Below, one piece after another: positions 41,101 to 52,589 of a DNA stretch of 64,000 bases. The DNA lies in assembly GCA_013396655.1 (NCBI GenBank), contig WBMV01000270.1:983609-1047608 (forward strand), written 5' to 3'. Within the stretch, counting starts at the first letter, position 1, and each line of letters begins with the position of its first letter. The notes beneath the pieces were generated by a model. That model saw only the letters and a list, made by a program, of their open reading frames with translations. It was not told the DNA's origin and made no database searches. A program made the translations under genes and the position numbers. The DNA is from Campylorhamphus procurvoides. Lineage: Eukaryota; Chordata; Aves; Passeriformes; Dendrocolaptidae.

Positions 41101-42129
41101 CCAAACACCTTTACACTGCAAATTCTACTATTCAAGCAGTGGGAAAACAATACAATTACATGCAAGGGCCTGTAGAGACTTACTTAATGCACAATGAACA
41201 TGCTGACCAAATACACAGTCCTCCTACCTCTCTATCCCAGAAGTATCTGAAAGGAAGAGGACAGCTGTAGTCTTCCTGATTTTGGGCCATTGAAGAGAAT
41301 GGGATGACAGATGTTGAGCTATTCTTTCAGTGCGGGTGGGAACTCCTCTCTGTCAAACAAAGAAGACTGACAGTCTCAGAGCCCAGTTTATTTGTATAAA
41401 AAAGCCAGCTGCTTCTTTAACAGTTGAAAGCCTTATTCTTAGCATAGCAGAAAGTAGATGAACAAATTAATAACTATTAACATGATGTTATCTGTTGAAT
41501 AATTCTGTGGAAACAGTAATTCCACAAAAATGTAGCATAGACCTAATGTCACTTTTTCCTATGAAATGAAATGTGTCTTTAGTACTGAACATATCAGATT
41601 CCTAAATTTGTACTTGAAGCTGTCTCCAAGTTTGTACAAGATCTAATTAATGCTTACTGCTATCATGTATAAAATGTTGACTTCGTCCTAATAAAAAAGA
41701 AGCTTTAAGCTTTCTGCTATAAGTGATTTTTTTCTTCAGTGTAAACAGATTTCTAATTAACAACTAATGGACTTTAACCATTTCAGAAAATCCATTAAGT
41801 ATTCGATATCTCTTTTATCTACTTTTAATATAGGATGACACAGACTGATGTTTAAAGAGCCGTTCTTCACAGTACTATTCAATTTTTCATTAGCCTAGAA
41901 CATGTAAGGAAAAAAGTAGTTTGGGCCATAAAAGTCAATTTTGAATTGCAGTACGTGGAAATACAGAGTCTGCATGCAAACTGTGGTCCAATCACACACC
42001 TTTCCTAGTCACTGAAACTGCTAGTTCCTTCTGATTAATTATTACCACACGGAACCCTCCATGGCCAGACCCGAGCACGGGAAGGCTCGTGATTTAGTGG
42101 TATCTACCTGTGTAAGCTTTGCTTGCCCT

Positions 42130-42370
42130 ACTTTGAAAGATCGCGCTTTGGGTTTGTTGGCGATGCCAAAGCTGCTCCGCTCCCGTCCCTGCACGCCGCT
42201 CGGCAGCGCCTTTTGTGCGGCGCCCTCCCAGCCTGTCAGCGCGGGCAGGGGCGTGATTGCGGGGGAGGGTCGCTGCCGGGGGTGCGTGTGAGCGCACGGG
42301 GCAGCGCTGCGGGGGCTGTGCGCACACGGGCCCGGGGTGCCCTCATGCCCCGCCCGGGGACTAAGGCAGC
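42130..42370. promoter_or_regulatory. Isolated CpG island about 10 kb upstream of SP8
   Basis: An abrupt GC- and CpG-rich block in AT-rich desert. Frames are open on both strands (up to 142 codons on the minus strand, 42042-42470) but match no protein I recognise and are best explained by composition. Could be an orphan island, a non-coding RNA promoter or a distal SP8 element. Confidence 0.5.
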
Positions 42371-44029
42371 AGGTTGTTGCGGAGGGGATGGACACACGGG
42401 AGTGCTCACTCTGTACGTACTGGTGGGTCAGGACTTTACATAGAAGTGCATGTGGGTCTGTGTGCGTCACTGTGACTAGGGAGAGAGGGGCTGTGGGTCG
42501 GGCAGGTCACGGCTGCGGTCCGTCAGGGAAGCCCAGGCTCTCCGCTTGAACTCAGGAGTCCCTCCCACAGGGATATGGGTGTTTCTTCTTTACATCCTTA
42601 GACCCGGTCATTTTAGCTTGGCCCAATAGTTTATCTCAGTGCTGTTTCCAATCCAGGGACATATTTATTCCCCGCTGTAGCAAAAGTCTGTGTTTGCATT
42701 ATTACTATTTTTTATCCACCCCTCTGTGAAACAGGCAACTAGAGTAAACTTCAGATGAGACTGTGCTCAGTGTTTGAAGAACAGTTTTGCATTCCTACCA
42801 TAGTAAGCAGCCTTGCAGAAGAGCAGTGAGTTTTACTACCAGATGCGTCACTCTGTCCTTTCATCCTGCAGCTCTTGTACAGATCAGTTGATAGACAGTT
42901 AGTTAAACACCACAGGAGCAATGGCGTTGGCTTCTCCTTGTGCAAGCATCAGTGCCCTGCATCCACAGGATCTAATTTGTCAGTTTGCATATTCTCTTTG
43001 GAGCTGATCTCGTGGACTGCACTGCTGTCACCCTTTTGGTCATTTCAAGAGGCCATACTGTATGTCGTTCAGCAGAACTCTTCATTTCCAGATGGATGTT
43101 TTCCTAGGATTGCTTGTGACAGGGATGCTGAATCCAAATGTCAGCTGAAAGTGATCAGAGCTTCCTGCTGGTTTAAACCACACCTGCCTGTCCACAGTTG
43201 CCAAGTATGCAGGGCACCCTCTTACAAATTTTGTAAGAAATAGGGCAAAGACTCCTACCCAAAGAGAAACAGACCCATATTTTGCATCCTGATGGAGGCT
43301 GACTCTTCTGAGAAACCTTCTGGTGTCTTAGGCCAACATGACCAAAAAAATTTAAAGTAGACTCAGTCCTCTGGACAGACACAACACATTAGACTGCTTC
43401 AACATGAAAACTCAAGATCTTCTTCAGCTCCTTGCATGGCTCCTAGAATGTCTTTTTAGTTCCCAATAATGTTATTCTACTCCACCATCTCACACGTCAG
43501 GAGTGCAGAGATGTTTGTGTTCAACAAGGGTAAAATCAGTGAAAAAATTATCCACTGTGAGTGTTAACAGATTGAAGTTAAGGAGAACATCACACATGGT
43601 AAATGTCCTGAACAGTTGGATGCAGGGTAAGATATCAACTAGAAAAAAACCAGCTTGCCAACACTAGCTGTGCTGCCCCCAGGCACAATCCCAGGGGTGA
43701 CTTGCCTGTTCCCCAATTAATAGGGAAAAAAGTGAACCTGTTGATGAAAATATCATGCTTCTGTTCAAAGGGTACTATATGAAGTCAAATGAATCCACAC
43801 TATACAAAGCTGGCATGAAAAAGTGAAACCCCTTGGACTTTTTAGGATTTGGCACATAATTGGTGTATTCTTGGAGATGTGAGCAGAAGTCTCTTACGAT
43901 GGAAAGAAAAACCTGTTATGAATAGGGAGGTGTTGCCACCTATCTCTTTCAGGGTGGATTTATAATGTAGAGGCAAGCGGGAAGAATTTGCCAAGGTGAT
44001 CTGGATCCCCGGGTAAGTGGAACAGGATC

Positions 44030-44245
44030 CGTTCTTCCCTCTGCAAAAGTAACCCAGACCACGAGGAACAAAGCAACCCCCGGAGGTAGTACCGCTCCCT
44101 TCGGGCTCAGCCAGCCCCGGCCGGTGGCACCCCGGGAGCGCTCCAGGCAAAGTGGTGCCTTTCCTTCGCCGGTATGCGGGAACAACGGGGCAGGGGAAGC
44201 CCTCGCTTCTCACACCTCGCATCTGCGTTCGCCTTCGCCATTGCG
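44030..44245. promoter_or_regulatory. CpG-rich block next to a (TA)10 tract
   Basis: CpG-rich sequence ends abruptly at a TA microsatellite (44253-44272). Overlapping frames on both strands (for example 43842-44303 minus) read into the TA repeat and look spurious. Confidence 0.4.
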
Positions 44246-44252
44246 TCCTTCT

Positions 44253-44272
44253 TATATATATATATATATATA
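44253..44272. repeat. (TA)10 microsatellite
   Basis: Ten TA units followed by TACACGTATACATAC-like alternating purine-pyrimidine sequence. Confidence 0.9.
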
Positions 44273-44379
44273 CACGTATACATACAGCTCGGCTCTGCTG
44301 CATCGCCTTTGAAGATGTTTACCCGGAGAGACGGCAGTGCGGCAGCGCTTTATTACAATATAATGCACTGGGGGAAAAA

Positions 44380-44530
44380 ATAGAAGGGGCTCATTATTGT
44401 GGTTGATAAACATCGGAAAAGCACACGCCTGACCTTTCATTTGTACAATTAATTGTTCCAGCAGAAAGAAAATGAGTCTTAATTGTTCACAGCTTCCTAG
44501 AGGATCAGCTGTGTGTGCCACTCCGCGCTC
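44380..44530. promoter_or_regulatory. Candidate conserved non-coding element with homeodomain palindrome
   Basis: A non-repetitive block with several TAATTG/CAATTA cores, including the perfect 12-base palindrome ACAATTAATTGT (44445-44456), plus GATAAACA and ATGAGTC-type sites. The enhancer role is inferred from composition and proximity to a developmental gene. Confidence 0.35.
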
Positions 44531-44899
44531 AGGGAAAAATGCTGCGAAGTTTTCGTGAAGGTTTTTACTTTCCTCTAGGGCAAGAAAAAAGAAAGGAAGC
44601 TAGCTCTATCCCACCGCTCTTCTCTCTCAGAGAGAAAGGATATTGACCTGTTTCAGTGATCTGCAGGATTTCGAGCCGTTTTGTAAAACGGATTTTTCTG
44701 CATTTCCAGTGCTATTTGGCGCCCATAGTAAGGAAATATTTCATAATGCACAATTAAACTCCATTTCAGAGATTAAGAGTTAGCCCAAAGCTACACCTTA
44801 AACCCGAACTAGGAATTTGGCTGTCAAATCACGTCTATAGCAGTGCGTGGGTGGTCAGGGTTAGGAACAGGACTTCCAAAGCCCTGCTGTGCTGGTGTC

Positions 44900-45290
44900 A
44901 AAATGGTGTATGTGCTGTTTGCGGGCTCCGAAGGGGCCGCTCACTGTGTCCTCACACAGGACTCTCGCAATCCAAAGCCTCGCTCGAGAGAAGATCCTCT
45001 TTGGTCAGTAGCTGGGGACATCACCCGCAGGGAGTGGATGGACGGAGCGCCGCGGGTGGGAGGCGCGACCGAGACGCTCCTTTCACTCCATGAGGCTGTG
45101 GATCGGCTCGGGCCGTGGGATGGACAGAATTTCTCTCACAGCACTGACAGTCTGCTGGCCCTGGGGGGCTGAAGTCCGCGAGAGACTTTTGTCTGTCCCC
45201 GGCCGATGATTAATAACCCCCGACACCGATCGCTGCCCTCGGCATCGCCCCCGGGGAACCGCGGGACTGAGCCGGCCCGACGGGAAGGGA
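44900..45290. promoter_or_regulatory. CpG-rich block upstream of SP8
   Basis: CpG-dense sequence with no recognisable coding content. One of a series of islands between 42 and 53 kb. Confidence 0.4.
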
Positions 45291-45364
45291 TCGGGCACTT
45301 CTTACTGATTTTTAATCTCTAAATCACATTGGGACACATTCTGTTCTCCCTAATAGAGCACAAT

Positions 45365-45440
45365 GCCCATTGACTTCTGTCCCGTTGACTTCAGTGGGAG
45401 TTTCGCTCCATTAAGGGCTGCAGAATTTGGCCAAAACTGA
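45365..45440. repeat. Ancient amniote interspersed repeat fragment
   Basis: TTGACTTCAGTGGGAG followed by CTGCAGAATTTGGCC matches a motif pair that recurs in old reptile and bird repeats. The family cannot be named from memory with certainty. Confidence 0.4.
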
Positions 45441-46452
45441 CCGCAATAATTTTGCTGCCGGTAATGGAGCTTCAAAGCCGTCTCTAATTAGCCGACGAGC
45501 AAGAATCGTTAAACATGCTGTACAATTCCGTGTGTGCTACTTGCGGGCTGCAGAACAGCTGAGCAGTCCCCTTCAGACCTGGAGAAGCTTAGAAACCATG
45601 TTCAGAGAAAATTCCAACTTTCCGGAGATAACCTGGGGACAAGGGTGTCTAACGACCTCCTTCGTATCTCCTGCCTCAATGTCCTAGCGGGAATAAAAAC
45701 TGTATACTGAAAAGATATGGAAGGTCTGATCATACACTCAGCTTTTGCCCTCTTTGAAGAATCATTTAAAGAATCACAGTGTACGCTGCTGCTCCTATTT
45801 ATAAAAGATAAACCCAATTAGTTGTGTTTATCCTTAGCCCGGAGCACTCCTAATGAGTTATACTAAATCCCGAACTGCCTCCGAGCAGTGACCAACTGTG
45901 GTTCGGATTGGGATGATCTTCACTACGATCAAGCCACCTTCACACCTAGCTTTACGACTAGCAGTTTTCTCAATACGGACGTGTGTGTGTGTATGTATGA
46001 AACGGTAAACACAACAGAAACAAATTCAATCCACTTCAGCTGAATTCAGCTGTAAAGGAACTTTCGCTACAAGACGGTCCTGTCATTGGTGGGCACAATC
46101 TCCTTCTTCAATTCCGCAGCTGTAGATCCAGCAACATGAACAAATGTTTCACAAAGATTGTTATTTAAGAACCTAATTCATCTACACGTACATTTAAACT
46201 TTCTAATGAAAACTCTCTAATACTTATAAATTTTAATTTGAAAAAAACTTTTAAGATCAAATATTGAAGCCATGAGAATGGAGCAAAGGCTTAAGAATCT
46301 TCAAGGTGAAATGCAGAAAGAAGAAAATCCTAGTTATTAAATAGCATAAATTTTAAAGATGATTCATAAAATTTTCTAGAGGCTCTAACCCATGTTAGAA
46401 GAAAAACTGTCCAAAATCTCTAGTCATGCCCAGCATGCTAGTCATGTATGTT

Positions 46453-46534
46453 AAAAAAAAAGAAAAAAAAAAGAAAGAAAAAGAAAGAAAAAGAAAGAAA
46501 AAGAAAGAAAAAGAAAGAAAGAAAAAGAAAAAAA
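46453..46534. repeat. (AAAGA)n / A-rich simple repeat
   Basis: About 80 bases of AAAG and AAAGA units. The 70-codon minus frame over it is low-complexity and not a gene. Confidence 0.9.
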
Positions 46535-46639
46535 TGGTTCGTAAGTTTTGGTCAGTATTTTAGGCAAAATATGCTCAACAGATGATAGTGGAGATGCAGC
46601 CAGAAAACAACTCCAGCTATTTAAACTGCCAAATGAGAC

Positions 46640-47080
46640 ATAAAGCCGCATTGTAAAAATCATCTGGAAAACAGGTTTTTCTATTGAAGTCGCTATGTGT
46701 TAATTACTGTGATCTGGAAGAGCTCTGTATCTAAACGCCTGGAAGCCGACTTTCACCCCGCATATGTAAATGAAGAAAGTGCTGAATCTAAGCCAGAGGG
46801 TTCATGTTCAGATTCATTTCCGTGCATGCCTAGACATTAATATGTGTTCATGTAGGGTTCGTACAGAACGAGGTGTTATTTCCTTATAAAGAAACACCAG
46901 GTCTCGCTTTCCATTCTCCTTACAAAATTATTCGCATTATTTATGCTACATTGAGCGATCTAATTTCTTCGTGATAGTCAGCTAATTGCTCTGGCAGGTA
47001 ATTAGAAGCGGTTTACAACGCAAAGGGCTTTTGCGGTGGCCCTCAGATTATTAAGTTGCTCTGTAAATTATACCATATTT
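46640..47080. promoter_or_regulatory. Candidate conserved non-coding block
   Basis: Unique AT-rich sequence with many TAAT/ATTA cores, ATGTAAATGA and GGTAATTAG motifs and no repeats or long frames, resembling developmental enhancers near SP8-type genes. Inference only. Confidence 0.3.
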
Positions 47081-47976
47081 GCCGAAGAGAAGGAGGGGGA
47101 AGGGGCTTTTGAGAAGTTCTTCTCCTGCGATCAGAGCTGAAACACGTCCTCGTCCACCCCCGAACACTTAAAAAATGGGGGGATGGGGCTCTTCCAGGGC
47201 TCGGAGTCGAGTTATTCTCAAGCACGCGATCTGAAGCCCATTTTGTTCGTGCTCACTGGTCCAGAATAACTTGACCATAATGGCCGGGAATGGGCCAGGT
47301 CTGCAGCAAGCTTCCTGCGCCCTGGCAGCATCCAGCAGGCATGTGGGAAAAGAATGGCTTAAATGGGGACATCTGTTCAGTGTTGCTCATCTCGCTCCTG
47401 CGGCCAGGTCGGGTTAAGAGAATAACCTGTTCGCCACCTTGCCTCCCTCCCGCTGCTCGTCTGCCCACCGTCCCGAAGTTAATAAGGCTGCTGAGAGTGG
47501 GGGAAGGGCGCGAGGGAGGTGACCTAATTGCTCTGCCATATACGCAAATAACGACAGGGAAAGGTGGCAGCTACATTGTAACAGGAACAGTAAATATATC
47601 AATATTGGGTCTCTCAAGTCAAATCGCAGGAGTTCTGCATTCAGGAGGAGACTGCGGTGCACACTGAGTGCATGAACGGATGTGGGCAAAACCTTCCTGG
47701 CATAGTGCTTCGAAGGTATGTCTTTCCCGGAGCACCAGGGATTCTTCCATTCCGCAAAAGGCAACAAGCAAAGATTTTTTATTTTTCTTTTTCCACATTG
47801 TACATTTGAGAGAACAAAGAAATACATACACACATACATGTGTGGAAAGCTTTCCTTTTCTTCTATGCTCTCTGCAGGCTACGATTTTGGGCGTATTAGG
47901 ATTTGTATATGCAAGTGTCTATCACACCCACATATTTATATATGCGCACATATACATAGGCGTCCATGTATGTGTG

Positions 47977-47991
47977 TATATATATATATAT
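47977..47991. repeat. Short TA/TG microsatellite
   Basis: Alternating GTGTGTATATATATATATG run within a wider ATAC/ATGT-rich stretch (47820-48020). Confidence 0.8.
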
Positions 47992-48119
47992 GCATGTTTA
48001 TATATAAATAGCATGTTATATGGGGCATGACCCAGCTTCAGACAGCCTATCTAATGGGAACGTCCTGTCTTGCACACCGATTTTTCAAACGTTTACTATA
48101 CCTTGTCACCCGCTTGTAA

Positions 48120-48340
48120 AGCTTGTACTATGATTTGAACACGTGTGGTTAAACCGTCGGACCCAGAGCAGCTCCTAGATTATTTGTAATTAAACACAAT
48201 TCCCAAAGTAACATTTATCTTCCCGAAACTGCGATTGAAATTGTCAACCGTCTGGAGGAGACGCGAGGTAATCTGGAAGCATTACCTCCTCTTCTAACGG
48301 AGCAGAATGAAAAGAAATCAATACCGCTGAGGAGAAGAAT
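48120..48340. promoter_or_regulatory. Candidate conserved non-coding block with GAGGTAAT inverted repeat
   Basis: Contains the palindromic E-box ACACGTGT, a TTTGTAATTAAAC homeodomain site and inverted GAGGTAAT arms (48265-48272 and 48281-48288). Regulatory role inferred. Confidence 0.3.
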
Positions 48341-48429
48341 CTAGTAGTTTTCAACTATAAGTGGTGCCTGGGAGAAGGTGATATATAATAGGGAAAACCA
48401 GAAAGCAGCTTAAACAAATCTATTCTACT

Positions 48430-49240
48430 TAGGACCAAAGGACCGGCAGCAGGGGCTCCGCACTCTGCCCCGACCGGTGCCGGCGCGCCCAGCCCGGGCG
48501 CTTGCTCTCCCCTCCGGCGCCTCCCGGTACTTACATGACCGCCTAGGAGCCCCCGATGCGTGCATAGCGACAGCGTACCGGGGGAGCGGGGGGGATGGTG
48601 GGGGAAAAAGGGGCAGAGAAGAAAATGGGAGAAGGAGGAGATGCGAATCGGATCTGGGCACACACCGGCGATGTAAACAGGGTGGGTGTGAAGGTGCCTT
48701 TTCCTCTCCCTCCCAAGGCACGCAGACACCAACATGTGCACGGTGTATTCCTGGGCTAATCTAATTACAGGGACCTTTCGGAGGCGCAGCCAGCTTGCTT
48801 TTTTTTTTTCTTTTCTTTTTTCTTTTTTTTTTAAATAGATCCAGACAAATAAATAAATAAACGCCGAAAGACATCGATGTGAATCCGCCGGCTGCGAGCA
48901 GGCAGGTCGGCGCGCTCTCTCGCCAAAGTGGCTCAGCGAGAAGCCTGGGCTCTTCCGGGCACATCCTCGCCAGCTGCGCGAGGGAGTAGTCAGGCCGAAC
49001 CAGGCTGGGGAACACGGGGCGGGCAGCGGGACGGGGACCATGGCAATATTGGTGGGCACCTGGAACAGACACGTTTTCACTGATGGAAGAAATAACGCCG
49101 GTAACCTACATAGCAATAGATGCAGGCACCGGCGTGCATGCAGTGTCCGCTGCTGCAGCGCTGCACCAGGTGCCCTACAGCGAGCTCCGGTCTCAACGAA
49201 AGTGCCCAGTGAGGCAGGGAGAGAATCGTCCCAGGTAAAC
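48430..49240. promoter_or_regulatory. CpG-rich region about 4 kb upstream of SP8
   Basis: CpG-dense, interrupted by a T-rich tract (48799-48832). A 308-codon minus frame (48355-49281) crosses it but contains no domain I recognise, runs through the homopolymer as poly-Lys, and has overlapping open frames on both strands. I treat it as non-coding. Confidence 0.45.
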
Positions 49241-49432
49241 CACAGCAATGCACATGGATGATAAAGAACGACATTAACCACCCTCTTTGCTCAATGACCG
49301 CCAGGCACAGCACTGTCCTTTCAGGCAGGTGGCTGTTTTGTTTCATTTACGTGCTACTCCCTTTTCTGCACGACTCGTCCAAGCCGAGCCCTCCTGCGCC
49401 GGGGAGTGTTTACTGTCACCCCTGTGTAAATC

Positions 49433-49511
49433 TTCCAGGTGACAGATTCCAGGTGAAGGTGGTGGGTGAAGGGGACACCTCCTGACCCCCACCTACCCTG
49501 GGCAGCAGGTG
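49433..49511. promoter_or_regulatory. Cluster of CAGGTG E-boxes (ZEB/Snail-type)
   Basis: CAGGTG at 49436, 49450 and 49506, with CACCT on the same strand near 49475 and 49490. The first two lie in direct repeats of TTCCAGGTGA (49433-49442, 49447-49456). Confidence 0.35.
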
Positions 49512-50039
49512 AGGGGCGGTGGGGCAAACATGGGGGGAATGCAATGTCCTCCAGCGCGCGGAGGCCGGGGAGGGCGAGAGCAAGGCCCCCATGCAGGGGT
49601 TTTTCCCTGTGACAACGGGAGGGGAACTAGGAGCTGCTGGAAGCAGAGCAGCTGAGTTTTCCTCCTCGCTGGACTCTTGAAAGACAGTGGAGCGGAGCCG
49701 CACCGCTCGGAAGGCGACAGGAGAGTACGGCTCCCACCCGTGGGCTTCTGAATGGGCGCAAGGGTGGCGGAAAGTACATTCCCTCGCTAACACGGGCATC
49801 CAGCACACGGCGTGGTCAGTGAGCAGTTTAATCTTGCCAGCTATGCCTTTTCAACTAGCACAGATCTCTGTTTCCTCCGAGGGAAATCTCCCCCCACGTT
49901 CCGGTAGCGCTGTATGCAGACAGGCGAAGACCCCTGGTAACAGGGGTCTATCCATCTCTGTCCGCTTGCCGGGAGAGTCGGGGTTTGCTCCGAGGAATAT
50001 CCACCCCCCACCCCGAAAGGTTAGCGACAGCTATCCTTG

Positions 50040-50480
50040 TGGCTAAAGTTCCGAAATTGCTAATGTACATTGAAGACACAAGATGTTAGTTAGACTTGAG
50101 CAAGTTGTTCCCAGGATGTAAATTAGGTCCCAAAAGCTGTTGTCCAAATCGAAGAAACAGAGAAATTAATCTGGGAGACTATCCATCATAGGCTGTAATA
50201 AAGGGAGCGACATGGATGAGACAGATGATATGATTAAGGAGCTGTGGTCGTTTTAATTAACTTTTTGCTGTCCTGTAATGATCAAACTGGTCAACAGACC
50301 CGGTCAATAAGCATGTTAATATCAAACAAATAAAACCAGGGATGATTAAAAACCTCCTGGTTTATTAAATTTGAAATTCAAATGAAATTTATGCTGCAGA
50401 TGCATACAGAATGCTAATAGATTTTAGCTTTATTGAGAGTGGATCCCACAGGTTTTCAAGAAACAGCACGAACATTTATC
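50040..50480. promoter_or_regulatory. Candidate enhancer-like conserved block 2.3-2.7 kb upstream of SP8
   Basis: Unique, repeat-free sequence dense in homeodomain and bHLH/POU-like motifs: TTTAATTAAC, TAATGATC, ATGTTAATATC, ATGCTAATAG and paired GGTCAA sites. No coding frame. The sequence style is that of vertebrate developmental enhancers. Conservation cannot be tested here. Confidence 0.4.
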
Positions 50481-51229
50481 TAGTCCCGTACATTAAACTT
50501 CAAATGGGGGAAAAAAAAAGTTTTAATTAATTTCGGGAAAACCTCTCTCTTCCCCTCTTCCCTCCTCCCTCTCGCCCCCACCTGCATATTATGTTGATGT
50601 ACTGCACCCTTAAATGCAGTGGTCAATAAGGCAAATGCAAACAAAATTGTAAGCTTCCTTAAATCCTTTGCCCAGCAGGCAATGTATACAAATGGGGAAG
50701 GTTACAGATGTTTCGGTGGCGAATTCAGGAAAGATCAGCTCATCGCTCTCAAAGTTCAGAAGCTGCTGCTTTTCCAGTTTCAGGCAAATTATCAAAGTAC
50801 CAGGAGGATGCCCACTGGCAAGAGATTTGTGATTTCTCTTCTGATGTATTTGCCTTTTTATCCTCTCCCTCTCAGTTGAGTTCCCTTGTAAAGACTCCCA
50901 CGACTACTTTTACAACGAGTTTTTTTCATAATTTCCAAGACGGTGCTTTTAAATGAAAAACGCACTGAAAATTAAGGATTTTCGACTCCAAATCAAAATA
51001 TTCAGAGAAAGCATCGGGACAAACAGACAAGAAAAAGACCAAGAAAGGACAAGTTTACTCTGGGCAGACATGTGTAGACAAAGTACGGATGCGAATGGAA
51101 GACCCACCCGGCGAGACTCTCCCAAAAAGAGATATATCACTAATGCCTTCTCCTTCCCCGGTGGATGGCAAAGTCTCTCAGACTTTCTGGGGCTGAATGG
51201 AATGCGTGTCGATCTTTTTACCTAACCTG

Positions 51230-51530
51230 GCACACCACAAAATGCGATTTTGTGTTCCTCTAAAATGTAGTGCTCACGATGCTTGTTTTGCTCTTACGCT
51301 TTCTGATCTATGTCTTAATAGTTCTTCCCCATCTCCAGCAGATAAAGAAAGTGGAGATAAAAAGTTACTAAGAATTCATAGAAGCGAGTATCTTCGGGAA
51401 ATATTCATCCCCTCTTCGCGGGTAATAGTATTGATTAAATTAAACCCCAAATTTACACAAGTGTGCGTTAGGTCTGCAAAATGAATATCATTATAGAAGG
51501 AGACCAAAGCAATGAAGTTAATTCTTTTTT
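51230..51530. promoter_or_regulatory. Candidate conserved block with short palindrome
   Basis: Unique sequence containing CACAAAAT-gcg-ATTTTGTG (51236-51254) and several GATAA and TAAT motifs. Position 1.2-1.5 kb upstream of SP8 suggests regulatory content. Confidence 0.3.
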
Positions 51531-52308
51531 ATTTGTTAAACGGAGTTCCCTCCTTCCCCCACCCCTTCCTCCTTTGGGCTGGCCTGTCACGCCTTCTCAA
51601 CAGGCTAAAATCATTCAGAGAGGCTCGCGGAGAGAAATGCGACATTTATGGTAACCGTCAGCCTTCAGAGAAAGAAAGCAGTTCATTAATTTACTTCACT
51701 TTTACTCCAAAGTATGATAATGTACGTTAGCCCCTTGATCAATAGATATGATGTACAGTCAATATCCCCACGACACGGAAACGGGTCAAAACCGAGGCCG
51801 AGAGAAGGAGAAAAGCAGCCCCTAGGAAGCTAAGCAAAGCCGTGGAAAACTCTTGGGGGTGGGAGCACCTGGACGAGCGAGGCCGGCCCGAGGCGGCCCC
51901 CACGGGCGGCTCCCCCAGGAAGAGGGGGAGCGGGCTCTGCCCTTCTCCGCAGCCGCCTAGCGCTGGGCGAGGGGACGAGGGGAGCAAAGTGCGCACCTTC
52001 GAGGTGCTCCGGGGCGAGGCGGCCGGGCCGCAGGGCTGCCACCCCCTGATTATGCCGGTGCCGCTGGGGTGGATTCCGATTTGTACGACCCCACCGCCAA
52101 GAACCACGCCTGAAACTGCGGGTCTACGAGGGAGGGAAGGGAGAGGACGGCAGGCAGCAGTGGCTGCCCCCAGAAGTATTTCCCCCCCCTGCTGGGACAA
52201 CGGGAGAGGAAAGACTAAGAAGAGGGGAGAGGGGTGGGGAGGACGCCGTGGAGAAGCAGGGTGCTACTTCATTCGCCAATCCTTGCAGATAATCATAGTA
52301 ACGCTGAG

Positions 52309-52342
52309 ATGAAGATGATAATGATGATGATGATGATGATAT
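52309..52342. repeat. GAT/ATG trinucleotide microsatellite
   Basis: Imperfect then perfect GAT repeats, about 11 units, between two CpG-rich promoter-upstream blocks. Confidence 0.85.
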
Positions 52343-52503
52343 AAAATTCAGATATAAACCGCTCCGCGGAAAAAAAAAATAACCTGTTGTCAGATTACAG
52401 GCACGGAGGGGTGGGGGGATGGGGTGGAAAGGGGCGGCCGGATCGAAGCACCCCGACCCGGGGTTAGCGGTCCCTGCGGAGCGGGACTGTGGCTCGTGAG
52501 TGA

Positions 52504-52581
52504 GTGAGGTCATCAGCTCCGGCGGGGCTCGACGGAGGGGCTCGACGGCACTGATGACCTCACGCAGTCACGCCGTCGAGC
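52504..52581. repeat. Nested inverted and tandem repeat upstream of the SP8 promoter
   Basis: Perfect 13-base inverted arms (GTGAGGTCATCAG at 52504-52516 and its complement at 52551-52563) enclose two tandem copies of GGGGCTCGACGG (52524-52535, 52537-52548). A third, inverted 9-base copy, CCGTCGAGC, lies at 52573-52581. The arms contain AGGTCA-type nuclear-receptor half-sites that also resemble CRE/AP-1 sites. Confidence 0.85.
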
Positions 52582-52589
52582 GAGGCGGC

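Larger units (their letters stand above)
32161..42129. other. Intergenic DNA with old repeat debris, no gene seen
   Basis: Chance frames only (up to about 102 codons, 34293-34601 minus). Contains ancient SINE-like fragments (34283-34370, 36300-36610), low-complexity tracts (36930-37017, 37415-37453) and a strong palindrome (38123-38150). Confidence 0.6.

Noticed and set aside
42042..42470. 142-codon minus and 106-codon plus frames
   Set aside because: Both strands open at once in a CpG island; no recognisable domain or splice structure.
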